Shown piece by piece: positions 17,829 through 26,299 of a stretch of DNA of 64,000 nucleotides. The stretch is from Tolypothrix campylonemoides VB511288 (GTDB lineage: Bacteria > Cyanobacteriota > Cyanobacteriia > Cyanobacteriales > Nostocaceae): contig JXCB02000033.1 of assembly GCA_000828075.3 (NCBI GenBank), forward strand, positions 529,428 to 593,427, written 5' to 3'. Under the pieces are notes generated by a model. It was given only the letters and a program-made list of their open reading frames with translations. It was not told the origin of the DNA and did no database searches. A program made the translations under genes and the position numbers. Each line of letters starts with the position of its first letter. The first letter of the stretch is position 1.

Positions 17829-18527
17829 ATGTTATTTAATCAAAACAACAAAAAAACTAATATTCTTCCTTTGTTTGTTGTCGCAACATTTGGGTTGCAT
17901 TTATTTACCATATTGTTGCTGATGTTTCATAGTTCTCTGTTAAAAAGGCTGAGTGGTAGTTTACCACAAAGTTTAGTGCAACTTGTTGATGGTCGTGCCA
18001 TAACAGTAGATTCCCAAGAAAATTTAGAACGCAATCCAGAAACAATTCGGCGTTTCGTTGGTGAAACGATGACCATGATGTTTACTTGGTCAGATAAACA
18101 ACCACCACAAACAGTTTGGCAAGCAACTTCAGAACTTCTGGCGGGTGATATTAGACGAAAAATTCAAGCAGAGATTACTCAGGCAATTCCTAAAAATGTT
18201 TTGGTGAATCCCGTGGGAGCAGAAAGTGTATTATTAGTTCGGAGTATTTCTCAGCCAGAGAAAATAGCTAATGGTCAATGGCAAGTAGACATAGCTGCTA
18301 ATCGGTTGATTTTTGCAGGTTATAATAACAAAAATGGAGAAAAAATTCCTTTTAATAAAAAAATATTTATTCGAGCATTAGATACACAAGCTATTACCAT
18401 ACCAAATGCACAAAATCCTATAGATTCTGCAATTTACAGTCTCAACGAAGCAAGACTAGAAATTTCCAATATTTGTGATATCCAAGATAAAACCTGTGCT
18501 ACTAAAATGATGGAAGTACAAAAATGA
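17829..18527 (+). CDS. VirB8-like inner-membrane protein B (paralogue)
   Basis: This 232-residue protein begins 8 nt after protein A and is its diverged paralogue. It has the same N-terminal helix (about 13-35), LVQLVDGRAI, and NPETIRRFVGETMTMMFTWS. It shares the late motif PFNKKIFIRALD (PFNKDFLVRAVD in A) and the IYSLNEARLEI end (IYSVRDQKLEI in A). Tandem duplication, then divergence, is the simplest origin. Its stop overlaps the VirB10-like start by 4 nt (ATGA), so the three genes are translationally coupled. Confidence 0.62.
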   Translation: MLFNQNNKKTNILPLFVVATFGLHLFTILLLMFHSSLLKRLSGSLPQSLVQLVDGRAITVDSQENLERNPETIRRFVGETMTMMFTWSDKQPPQTVWQATSELLAGDIRRKIQAEITQAIPKNVLVNPVGAESVLLVRSISQPEKIANGQWQVDIAANRLIFAGYNNKNGEKIPFNKKIFIRALDTQAITIPNAQNPIDSAIYSLNEARLEISNICDIQDKTCATKMMEVQK

Positions 18528-20257
18528 CTCAACTACCAAGCCCAAAGAAACCCTCTAACAATTCCTCTAACAATTCCTCTCATTATGAAAATTCAGATGC
18601 TGAATTAAAATTTCGTCAACAGCAAGAAGGACAATCATCAGATTGGCATCAGCGGATGGCAAATTTGGTTGGTTTACAAGAAGAAATTCTCCCATCCAAA
18701 GAAGAAGGCAGTGCTTCCGAGACTATTAGTAATAGTAATCTTAGCAGTAATGACGAAGTACCGCCGTCTCATCCATCCTCACTTCGCACACAACAACGAT
18801 TCTCATCTAATCCTTTTGCTAAGGTAGCTGTGGTGGGTGCTGCTACCCTGTCTGGGGTTGTGATAGCTGGTATTTTTCTGTCTCAATTAATGAGTGGAAA
18901 TAACACACAGCCGCGAAAAATTGCGCCGACGATAACCCAGAATACGAATGAATCAAACAAAACAGAACAATTAAAACCGGAACAAGAAATTGAGATCCTA
19001 AAAACAAAACTTGCATTAGCTGAACAAGCAAAAGCAGTGAAAGAAGCGCAACTACAGTTGAGAACTGTACGCCCTCCAAGGGCGACGCCAACTCCAACAC
19101 GAACAAGATCTCAACCACAACCAGTCACACGCGTGGTGGTACAAAGGGTACCTACTCCAGCACGAACTGTTTACGTACCTCGTGTTGTTGAACGAATTGT
19201 CAGAGTTCCTCAGCGTGTAGCGCAGGCGAAACCTACTCCTACTCCGCCTCCTCGGGCTACTCCGACTCCGACTCCTCAACCAACAGTCACTGCTACTCCA
19301 AGCTCAACATTTGAGCTATCCTCTGTACCAGAGCTCACCCCAATTCCAATGCCATCGGATGTAGGAGAAGCTTTATCAACAAATAGATCAATAACTCCAA
19401 CACCAACTCCAACACCAACCGTACCACAGGTAGCCAGTTCTCCTCCAGCGCCTTTAGCTTCTGAATTGAATTCCAGGGCTAGACAACCTCTTCCAAATAG
19501 AACAAACACAACAACGAATCCTCAGGAACAATCACTAGCTTCAAACCAGACAAAACAGTATGGTGGTAAAGCGATCGCAATAGGAACAAAGGCTAAAGCG
19601 GTTCTCGCGGCTGATATCGCTGGAGAAGCAAATAGACCAGGGACTAATAATAGTAGTAGTAATAACAATAATAAAGATGACAGTCAATTTGTGGTGCGTT
19701 TGAGGGAACCATTGAAATCTGTAGATGGGGCGATCGCACTTCCTAAAAATACTGAATTAGTCGCTCAAATTAAGCAAATTTCCGAAGGCGGATGGGTACA
19801 ACTCTCTGTAGTTTCAGTGAATTTCCAAAATAACGGCACTATCACAGAAATTCGCCTACCTCCGGATGCAATAAAAATTCGCAGACCTGGGGGAAGACCG
19901 TTACTTGCTAGAAAATATCCTGACAAATCCGGAAAGATAGCAGGTAATGATGCATTTTCGGGTCTGTTGGGGGGTCTCGGTCAAGTAGGAGATATACTGA
20001 ACCGTCCTGAGACAAGAACTAGAGATACATGTGCTGGTCGTCCTGAGGGTTACACTGGATCTTGTGGCTTGTTTAGCGAAACCCGACAACAAAGAAACAT
20101 CCCGGCTGCAGTTTTAGAAGGCGCTAGTAAGGCGATCGTACCTCAGCTTAACCAGCGCAACCAACAAGCCACCCAAGAGATGATGAAAAGTAACATTTGG
20201 CACTTGCAAGCTGGTACAGAAGTTGAAGTATATGCCAATAAAATCACGCGGTTTTAA
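18524..20257 (+). CDS. VirB10/TrbI-like protein
   Basis: This 577-residue protein has the VirB10 order: a cytosolic polar N-terminus, a single membrane helix at about 98-123 and a short coiled coil (about 147-180). A long Pro/Thr-rich region (about 182-330, with TPTPTP runs) could span the periplasm, and a C-terminal beta-rich domain follows. The end, WHLQAGTEVEVYANKITRF, matches the closing motif of TrbI/VirB10 domains. VirB10 couples inner- and outer-membrane parts. The C-terminal domain has a C-x14-C loop (CAGRPEGYTGSC region). No VirB9 or VirB7 partner lies next to it. Confidence 0.75.
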   Translation: MTQLPSPKKPSNNSSNNSSHYENSDAELKFRQQQEGQSSDWHQRMANLVGLQEEILPSKEEGSASETISNSNLSSNDEVPPSHPSSLRTQQRFSSNPFAKVAVVGAATLSGVVIAGIFLSQLMSGNNTQPRKIAPTITQNTNESNKTEQLKPEQEIEILKTKLALAEQAKAVKEAQLQLRTVRPPRATPTPTRTRSQPQPVTRVVVQRVPTPARTVYVPRVVERIVRVPQRVAQAKPTPTPPPRATPTPTPQPTVTATPSSTFELSSVPELTPIPMPSDVGEALSTNRSITPTPTPTPTVPQVASSPPAPLASELNSRARQPLPNRTNTTTNPQEQSLASNQTKQYGGKAIAIGTKAKAVLAADIAGEANRPGTNNSSSNNNNKDDSQFVVRLREPLKSVDGAIALPKNTELVAQIKQISEGGWVQLSVVSVNFQNNGTITEIRLPPDAIKIRRPGGRPLLARKYPDKSGKIAGNDAFSGLLGGLGQVGDILNRPETRTRDTCAGRPEGYTGSCGLFSETRQQRNIPAAVLEGASKAIVPQLNQRNQQATQEMMKSNIWHLQAGTEVEVYANKITRF

Positions 20258-20377
20258 GTTATGTGTTGTAGTAATTCAGTTAGACAATTTAGTATCAAAA
20301 ATGACTATTCCTAAAGCTTTTTGTTAGCCGCGCCTTACCCCACCCCGGTTTTGTCTTGCGCCAAAACCGCCCCTTCT

Positions 20378-20553
20378 CTTAGCAAGCTACGGTGTACACA
20401 CAAGTCATCAAATGATTCAAAATTCCTTAAGAACCTCACCCTGCCCTGTCGGGCATCCCTCTCCTTGTAAAGGAGAGGGAAAGATTTTAGCGCAGCTAAA
20501 AGCGAGGGTGAGGTGAAAAGCGAGATGTATATTGTACACCGTAGCTTGCTAAG
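20378..20553. repeat. 21-bp inverted repeat flanking a 130-bp core
   Basis: A perfect inverted pair, cttagcaagctacggtgtaca (20378-20398) and its complement (20533-20553), surrounds a core with aggagaggg-type repeat. Adjacent ccccaccc on the left and ggggtggg on the right extend the symmetry. It is a likely MITE after the secretion cluster. Confidence 0.7.
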
Positions 20554-20725
20554 GGGTGGGGTAAATCAACGTGCAATAAACGCTTGAACGTGATTCTTGA
20601 CACCAATCTGATACGCACGTTGCATTCATACGTATCACCTCACCCCGCCCTCACGGGCACCCCTCTCCTTAGCAAGGAGAGGGGCAGGGGGTGAGGTTTT
20701 TGAACGCAACTTGGTATGAAGAACA

Positions 20726-20758
20726 AGATTCCCGACTTCTTGAAGAAGTCGGGAATCT
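20726..20758. repeat. Palindrome agattcccgacttctt..., dispersed copy 1
   Basis: A 33-bp near-perfect palindrome is repeated at 42850-42882 with one or two changes in the centre. It lies 12 nt past the stop of the Rrf2 gene and could also serve as its terminator hairpin. Confidence 0.75.
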
Positions 20759-20770
20759 GAGGATTTTTAG

Positions 20771-21211
20771 TTAAATATAATACATGGGATTCAACCGTTT
20801 CCTCTGCTGTTGTTTCTCGTACAAATCCTTGAGGGTATAACCTCCAAAAACTGCTGTTGCTGCTTTTGCTGCTTCCTGCCAAACTTCTTGGAGCATCATA
20901 TTTTCCATTGTCGCTGATTGGGTTTGCTCGTTCTGTTCTTGGATACCAGAACCTTCCAAACAAGTCAAAATCTCCAACATCGTGATTTCGTCAGGTGCTT
21001 TACCCAATTGATAACCCCCTTTGACTCCGCGTTGACTGCGGACAATTCCACATCGCCGCAGTTGCATCAAAAGTTGTCCGAGATAGCGATCTGGTATTTG
21101 CTGACAAGATGCTATTTGCTCTATTTGCAAGAATTCTTGTTGCTCATAATATTTAACCAACTCTAGCAGCGCCAATAAAGAATATTTGATTTTAGAGGAA
21201 ATTTCTATCAT
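20771..21211 (-). CDS. Rrf2-family transcriptional regulator
   Basis: This 146-residue protein opens with a winged-helix domain (MIEISSKIKYSLLALLELVK) and has the Rrf2 hallmarks PDRYLGQLLMQLRRCGIV and SQRGVKGGYQLGK, followed by MLEILTCLEGS. IscR/NsrR-type proteins carry three cysteines after this point to hold an iron-sulfur cluster. Here only one cysteine remains in that stretch, followed by QEQNEQTQ, so cluster binding is doubtful. Its target genes are not evident; it is transcribed away from the prohibitin gene and lies downstream of the secretion cluster on the opposite strand. Confidence 0.85.
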   Translation of the reverse strand: MIEISSKIKYSLLALLELVKYYEQQEFLQIEQIASCQQIPDRYLGQLLMQLRRCGIVRSQRGVKGGYQLGKAPDEITMLEILTCLEGSGIQEQNEQTQSATMENMMLQEVWQEAAKAATAVFGGYTLKDLYEKQQQRKRLNPMYYI

Positions 21212-21252
21212 TTGGTGAAGAACGTCAGCTTTTCAAAGAGCGGTTTTCTTTC

Positions 21253-21536
21253 AGGTGGGCATTGCTCACCAATATCTCAAATGTTTACCACATGGGCTTT
21301 TACGGGCAATGCCCAACGCCCTTCGGGTATGCCTATGGCTAACGCCACGGCTATCGCCGAACGGCACGCTACGCACATGAAGGAGCCTGCGCTTTGCGCT
21401 TACGCCAGTCGCTGTGAGTTCGGGAGACCCTCCAAAGGGCGCTGGTCTCACCAGATGCGTGGCTCTTGCCGGGAAACCCGTCCAACGCACTAGCTCCCCT
21501 ACAATTTGTGGTCTAATCATATGAAAAGCGCTGTAA
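21253..21536. repeat. Dispersed repeat (AGCGCTGTAAG family) split by palindromic repeats
   Basis: The left part (atctcaaatgtttaccacatgggcttttacgggcaat) and right part (atttgtggtctaatcata...agcgctgtaag) match the copies at 16842 and 30552. Between them are about 180 bp of other palindromic repeats (ggctaacgccacggctatcgcc and relatives), so one repeat has been inserted into another. Confidence 0.6.
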
Positions 21537-21634
21537 GTTTGGGTAGCAAAGTATCGGCTGTCGGCTTTCTTTGCACTTGTCTGTGATTTGCCTTCGATAA
21601 GGGACTTCCAAATAAAAAAACATCCAACTTTTTC

Positions 21635-21694
21635 TTGTGGGGTGGGCATCTTGCCCGCCCTATAAACTGGGCGGGCAAGATGCCCACCCCACAA
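21635..21694. repeat. Perfect 26-bp hairpin
   Basis: Two 26-bp arms (21635-21660 and 21669-21694), ttgtggggtgggcatcttgc... and its exact complement, surround an 8-nt loop. There is no adjacent gene end, so it looks like a mobile palindrome rather than a terminator. Confidence 0.85.
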
Positions 21695-21956
21695 AATTGA
21701 ATAATTTATTTGTTGGAATACCCTAAACTTGTTTGCAAGGTGTGGCAATAACATACTCCTATTGATGTACTATGAAATACGGTATCCTCCCCAATTTACT
21801 GTAGTTTTTTGCTCTTTCATACAATCAAGTAAAAATTTTATCTGAGTGAATACGTTAATTGTGCAAACAATTTACCTTGAACCTCTGCTGCTAATGAGTA
21901 AATTTACTTATAATTCATATATTACTACTCGACACTCTTGTTTATCGAACACTATC

Positions 21957-22072
21957 AGGACTTACGCAAAATTATGAAAAAACGAACCGCAAAGGACGCA
22001 AAGGACACGTTCGCGTAGCGTGCGCCTTAGCGCATAGAAATAAGAGTTTCAGAGAGTTCTTGCGTAAGTCCT
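21957..22072. mobile_element. MITE with AGGACTTACGCAA ends
   Basis: A 116-bp element has perfect 13-bp inverted ends (aggacttacgcaa/ttgcgtaagtcct). The core holds ccgcaaaggacgcaaaggacac. Similar ends bound 30245-30422. It lies directly upstream of the prohibitin gene. Confidence 0.75.
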
Positions 22073-22105
22073 AACTATTACAAAATTGCCGTTTTCAAAT
22101 TAGTT

Positions 22106-22912
22106 ATGAAAAAAAGTAAAGCTTTTAACGGTGCTAGTAAACTCACTGCACTTTTATGCCTGATAACTATTTTTCTTACACCTTTTGTGGTTGTTAATGC
22201 TGGAGAACGGGGAGTATTGATGGAATTTGGGAAAGTGCAAGACACGATATTAGGAGAAGGAATTCATGTTATTATCCCTGTCGTTAATACAGTTAAGAAA
22301 TTGAGCGTCCGAGTTCAAAAACAGGATATTTCTGCTGAAGCTTCTTCAAAAGATTTACAAGATATTTTTGCAGATGTAGCGCTCAACTGGCATATCATTC
22401 CAGATAAAGTAAATGCTATTTTTCAACAAATAGGAGATGAAAAAAACGTTGTATATCGAATTATCAATCCAGCGATTGAAGAAGTTCTCAAGGCGGTTAT
22501 GGCAAATTATACTGCTGAAGAATTAATTACTAAACGCGGAGAAGTGAAAGCTGAAGTAGATAACGTATTAACTGCACGATTGGCAAATTATCATGTAGCA
22601 ATTGATGATGTTTCCCTTGTGCATGTTCACTTTTCTCAGAGATTTGATGAGGCGGTAGAGGCGAAACAAATTGCCGAACAGGAAGCAAAACGGGCAGGGT
22701 TTGTCGCACTCAAAGCATCAAAAGAGGCAGAGGCAAAGGTTAATCTGGCAAGAGGAGAGGCGGAAGCACATAGGGTGCTGCATGAAACTTTAACTCCAGA
22801 AATTCTGCAAAATCGAGCATTAGATAAATGGGATGGGAAGCTACCGTTAATTTTTGGTAGAGGTGAACCAACATTGTTCAATTTGAGCGAATTTTTCAAA
22901 GCTTATCAGTAA
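22106..22912 (+). CDS. Prohibitin-like SPFH (band 7) membrane protein
   Basis: This 268-residue protein has one N-terminal membrane helix (about 12-32), then the SPFH domain: NAGERGVLMEFGKVQDTILG, the SVRVQKQDI motif, and a long charged helix near the end (EAKQIAEQEAKRAGFVALKA). The C-terminus (LFNLSEFFKAYQ) is unlike flotillin and fits the prohibitin group. Such proteins form large ring scaffolds in membranes and influence protease access; cyanobacterial members localise to plasma or thylakoid membranes. It appears monocistronic. Confidence 0.88.
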   Translation: MKKSKAFNGASKLTALLCLITIFLTPFVVVNAGERGVLMEFGKVQDTILGEGIHVIIPVVNTVKKLSVRVQKQDISAEASSKDLQDIFADVALNWHIIPDKVNAIFQQIGDEKNVVYRIINPAIEEVLKAVMANYTAEELITKRGEVKAEVDNVLTARLANYHVAIDDVSLVHVHFSQRFDEAVEAKQIAEQEAKRAGFVALKASKEAEAKVNLARGEAEAHRVLHETLTPEILQNRALDKWDGKLPLIFGRGEPTLFNLSEFFKAYQ

Positions 22913-23120
22913 AGGGGACTGGGGATTGGGGATTAGGAGTTTTACTCAGCACTTGCCCACCCTACAGTCGAAAAATGGATAACTTAAGGCAGCTAGAGCC
23001 TGCCAATAGGTATTCCCAGCCTCAGGCTGGGAACGAAGCCTTCTATAATTTTTCGTTTGAGAACCATTACCCCGATCCCTAATCCCTAATCCCTAATCCC
23101 CAGTCCCCAATCCCCTTTAC
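22913..23120. repeat. Inverted G-rich heptamer repeats
   Basis: Ggggactggggattggggat after the prohibitin stop is mirrored by attccctaatccccagtcccc-type repeats at about 23070-23115, forming a large fold-back. Between them is the attcccagcctcaggctgggaa palindrome. Confidence 0.65.
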
Positions 23121-23175
23121 GAGGACAAGGAAACAACCAGAAGTAGGAAATTTTGAGAATATAAATCACAATGAG

Positions 23176-23370
23176 ATGAAAAATCGCGCAAATTCTAGAA
23201 AATCCTCGCAAAATAACGATTATCGTTTTAATTCTTTGCCCAAAAACCCAGATTCCCCTAAAATTGTCGAAGCGCAAGGATGGATTGTCGATGCTAACGG
23301 TGATATCATCCTTGTTGCTCAAGCACCAATGGTAAACCCCATACCTGTGTTCTCTTGTCATGCCCAGTAA
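23176..23370 (+). pseudogene. Orphan C-terminus of a cyanobacterial filamentous-haemagglutinin-type adhesin
   Basis: This 64-residue ORF ends with KIVEAQGWIVDANGDIILVA and then QAPMVNPIPVF. That is how I recall the last segment of large cyanobacterial two-partner-secretion exoproteins (TpsA). It overlaps the TpsB start by 11 nt, as the end of a tpsA gene would. The N-terminal secretion domain and haemagglutinin repeats are absent; upstream is only repeat DNA. It is probably the 3' stump of a deleted adhesin gene, still in place before its transporter. Alternatively it is a small gene of its own. Confidence 0.55.
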
Positions 23371-25144
23371 AGTTCGCGAAAAATTCAGTATCTACCAACA
23401 CTGGCATTGCTTGAGCTTGGTTGCACTTCTGAGTACAATCTCAATAGAACCACTGCAAGCGCAAGTCATTAATACAACGCAACCATTAAAGCCGCAACGC
23501 GCCCAAACCTCACCTCAAACCACCCCACGACGGGAGAACCAGCCACCTTCTAACCAGCAACTGCCAGAACTAGCACCTCCCTCCCGCCTACCGCCACCAG
23601 AGGAGTTACTTCCTCCACCCACCACAACACCTCCCACTCCCGAACAAGCCCCATTTGAGGAAACTCCCCAAAGCATTATTGTTGAAAAATTTGAAATCAC
23701 AGGCAGCTCTGTCTTTAGTCGTGAAGATTTTGCCAAAATCACTGCGCCCTATACCAAACGACCGATAACACTTGCAGAACTTTACCAAGTACGTACAGAA
23801 ATCTCTAACTTGTATGTTAGCAAAGGATACATCACATCCGGAGCCTTTATCCCACCGCAGAAGCTTCAGGGAGGTATCGTACAAATCCAGGTGGTTGAGG
23901 GTACACTGGAAGACATCAAAGTATCAGGCACACGTAGACTTAATCCTGGCTATGTGCGCAGCCGCCTTGCCCTAGCCACAGGCAAACCCTTGAATCGCGA
24001 TCGCCTGCTGGAAGCATTGCAACTTTTACAACTCAATCCCCTGATTGAAAATCTTTCAGCCGAACTCTCCGCAGGTTCGCGTCCAGGGGTGAGTTTGCTC
24101 GAAATACGAGTCACAGAAGCAGACACTTTTAACCTACAGATAGCCCTAGATAATGGGCGTTCTCCTGCTGTGGGGAGTTTTCGCCGCCAAATTCAACTCA
24201 GCGAAGCCAATCTCTTAGGATGGGGCGATAGCGTCATCGCTGCTTATACCAATACTGATGGCAGCAATACTTTCGACTTTAGCTACTCTGTTCCCTTTAA
24301 TCCCCGCAATGGTACTGTGAGCTTTAGCTTTGGATTTTCTGACAGCGATGTCATTGAAAGACCCTTTAGTGTGCTTGATATCCAGTCTAATTCTCGCTAC
24401 TATGAACTCACACTACGCCAGCCGATCATACAATCTCCAACTCAGGAATTCGCATTAGGTTTAAGTGCAACTCGCCGGGAAAGCGAAGCCAGTTTACTCA
24501 ATGGCGAAATTCCCTTTGCAGCTTTCGGCGCAGACGAAGAAGGAAAAACGCAAGTCACCGCTTTGCGTTTTTTTCAAGACTGGACTTCTCGCAATAGCCA
24601 GCAAGTTTTTGCCTTGCGTTCTCAGTTCAGTTTCGGACTTGACGCTTTTGATTCCAACAGTTTCTTTGCTTGGAGAGGACAAGCACAGTGGGTGCGCCTG
24701 TTGGCTCGTGATACCCTACTGTTACTAAGAGCAGATGTGCAGTTCGCAGATCGAGCAGTTGTGCCATTTGAACAATTTGGTTTAGGTGGTTTGGAAAGCG
24801 TTCGAGGCTACCGCCAAGATGCATTACTCACAGATAACGGCATCTTTGCTTCTGCCGAAGTACGAATTCCGATTGTCCGCTTCTCTGAACGCAACAATTT
24901 TTTACAAGTCACCCCCTTTTTCGATGTTGGTACAGGCTGGAACCGTTCTGGTAGAGAAACCAGCCCGAGTTCGGAGCTAGATAGTAATACACTTGTTTCT
25001 GTAGGCTTAGGGTTGCGCCTACAATTAGAAAACATCCTTACTGCCCGCTTGGATTGGGGTATTCCGATAATTTCCATCCCTGGGGATAAAGACACATGGC
25101 AGGAAAACGGTTTGTATTTTTCCATCATTTTCAATGCCTTTTAA
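23360..25144 (+). CDS. ShlB/FhaC-type two-partner secretion porin (TpsB)
   Basis: TpsB proteins export large adhesins across the outer membrane. This 594-residue protein has a signal peptide, a proline-rich linker (about 45-105) and a POTRA domain (IIVEKFEITGSSVFSREDF and the VQIQVVEGTLEDIKVSG segment). A second POTRA-like region and a C-terminal 16-strand barrel with LGGLESVRGYRQD (the VRGY motif of loop L6) follow. The last residues, LYFSIIFNAF, form a typical final beta strand. The genuine partner is missing or reduced to the stump just upstream; a TPR-CHAT protein follows, a common neighbour in cyanobacteria. Confidence 0.93.
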   Translation: MPSKVREKFSIYQHWHCLSLVALLSTISIEPLQAQVINTTQPLKPQRAQTSPQTTPRRENQPPSNQQLPELAPPSRLPPPEELLPPPTTTPPTPEQAPFEETPQSIIVEKFEITGSSVFSREDFAKITAPYTKRPITLAELYQVRTEISNLYVSKGYITSGAFIPPQKLQGGIVQIQVVEGTLEDIKVSGTRRLNPGYVRSRLALATGKPLNRDRLLEALQLLQLNPLIENLSAELSAGSRPGVSLLEIRVTEADTFNLQIALDNGRSPAVGSFRRQIQLSEANLLGWGDSVIAAYTNTDGSNTFDFSYSVPFNPRNGTVSFSFGFSDSDVIERPFSVLDIQSNSRYYELTLRQPIIQSPTQEFALGLSATRRESEASLLNGEIPFAAFGADEEGKTQVTALRFFQDWTSRNSQQVFALRSQFSFGLDAFDSNSFFAWRGQAQWVRLLARDTLLLLRADVQFADRAVVPFEQFGLGGLESVRGYRQDALLTDNGIFASAEVRIPIVRFSERNNFLQVTPFFDVGTGWNRSGRETSPSSELDSNTLVSVGLGLRLQLENILTARLDWGIPIISIPGDKDTWQENGLYFSIIFNAF

Positions 25145-25193
25145 AAAGTTAAAAGTCAAAAGTCAAAAGTTAAAAGTCAAAAGTCAAAAAATT
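25143..25193. repeat. Heptameric short tandem repeat (aaaagtc type)
   Basis: About seven near-perfect copies of aaaagtc/aaaagtt begin right after the TpsB stop codon. Confidence 0.85.
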
Positions 25194-25366
25194 TTTCTCT
25201 TCCTGATATCAAGTTCGGTTAATTAGTTATGATTTCCCTGATATTTCAACCCCACCCCTTAATCCCCTCCCCGCAAGCGGGGAGGGGAGGTTTTGGCGCA
25301 AGACAAAACCAGGGTGAGGTTCTTCGGTATTTATAAGCGATTAAGCAAACTTGATATTACCGTTCT

Positions 25367-25800
25367 TTGACACTCTCAGGTCTAAAGACACTGAGATTCT
25401 GCTAACAGAATCGTAATTCAGTAGAGGATTTTTACTCAAACCGTACTTACAACTTCTATCTTGCTGCGTCCGTCAAACGACGCCTAAACAATCAAAACAA
25501 CTACGCTGTTAACGTGTTGCAATCATGCTTACTTTTGTTTTAAATGCTTCGGAATCTGTCACTAAGCCAATTCACGGTACGCTCAATCAACCTGCCATTA
25601 CTCGCTCTTTCTTGTCATACTGCCGTTAGAAAATCTAACCGTTGTTTCACGGGAGCCGGGATTTCTCCGTACTAGGATGTCTCAACACGTAGACAATAAT
25701 TCTTACTCACATTGTTTCATTTTAACATAAAACCACGGCGGTTAAAACCGCTCGTGCCGCTTCCCTAGGAAGGGCTAAAGCCTCTGAGTTTCCCGCATCC
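25367..25800 (-). mobile_element. IS200/IS605-ended non-coding element, possible stand-alone omega/HEARO-like RNA
   Basis: Read on the minus strand, the right end is gaatctcag...ctgagagtgtcaa, a hairpin with the GTCAA tip typical of IS200/IS605 right ends (about 25367-25396). The left part holds a cggcacgagcggtttt hairpin (about 25735-25760). No reading frame for TnpA, TnpB or IscB survives between them. Instead there are several short stems: gttagattttctaac (about 25625), gcgtcgtttgacggacgc (about 25470) and others. This is what a guide-RNA-bearing element without its nuclease would look like; a decayed tnpB copy is the alternative. The left boundary is approximate. Confidence 0.5.
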
Positions 25801-25931
25801 CGCGTATTCCTATGAGCCTGGAGAGAAAATAATTGAGGCACAGGTGCGGAGTTTACGGGCACACAAACAAAGTCCGCCTGCGCGGACTAACCTAAAAATA
25901 GGGTTTCAAATTTCATCTGACGAGAGTATTA

Positions 25932-25975
25932 ACAATTCAAAATTCAAAATTCAAAATTCAAAATTCAAAATTAAA
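25932..25975. repeat. Heptameric short tandem repeat (aattcaa type)
   Basis: Five or six copies of attcaaa in tandem. Confidence 0.85.
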
Positions 25976-25977
25976 GA

Positions 25978-26014
25978 CAGTTTCAGTTGGGGATTTAAAC
26001 CCCAACTGAAACTG
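25978..26014. repeat. Perfect 15-bp hairpin, relative of 5636-5668
   Basis: The arms cagtttcagttgggg and its complement flank a 7-nt loop. The same type of hairpin lies near 5636, and both regions are followed by an acgtaggggtctt block. Confidence 0.7.
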
Positions 26015-26109
26015 AGGAGCCAGTGTCGTGGTGAGGCAGCACTCTTGGTAGGGTTTCCCTCGTGCCGGCTCTGCCTTCATGGTTTCCCTACTTGAGACAT
26101 CTGGCGTAC

Positions 26110-26214
26110 TATAGCAACAGCCAAGGTGCGTACGACGCTAACAGATGATACAACCTAGACACAAAAAGACTTTTGACCCAGTCCCCAGTCCCCAGTCCCT
26201 AGTCCCCTGCTATA
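26110..26214. mobile_element. 105-bp dispersed element, copy 1
   Basis: It begins tatagcaacagccaaggtgc and ends cccctgctata. An almost identical copy of equal length lies at 41206-41310 (a few changes only). The ends carry a 7-bp inverted repeat (tatagca/tgctata). High identity suggests recent movement. Confidence 0.8.
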
Positions 26215-26299
26215 CGTATAGACGTAGGGGTCTTAGACCCTTTAATTTACGATAAAAGAGCGTTACTCGCTCCTCATGCGTTTTTAATAAACAAAGTAT

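Noticed and set aside
21266-21754. 162-codon minus-strand ORF
   Set aside because: Runs through several unrelated dispersed repeats, including the 26-bp hairpin; it is not a gene.
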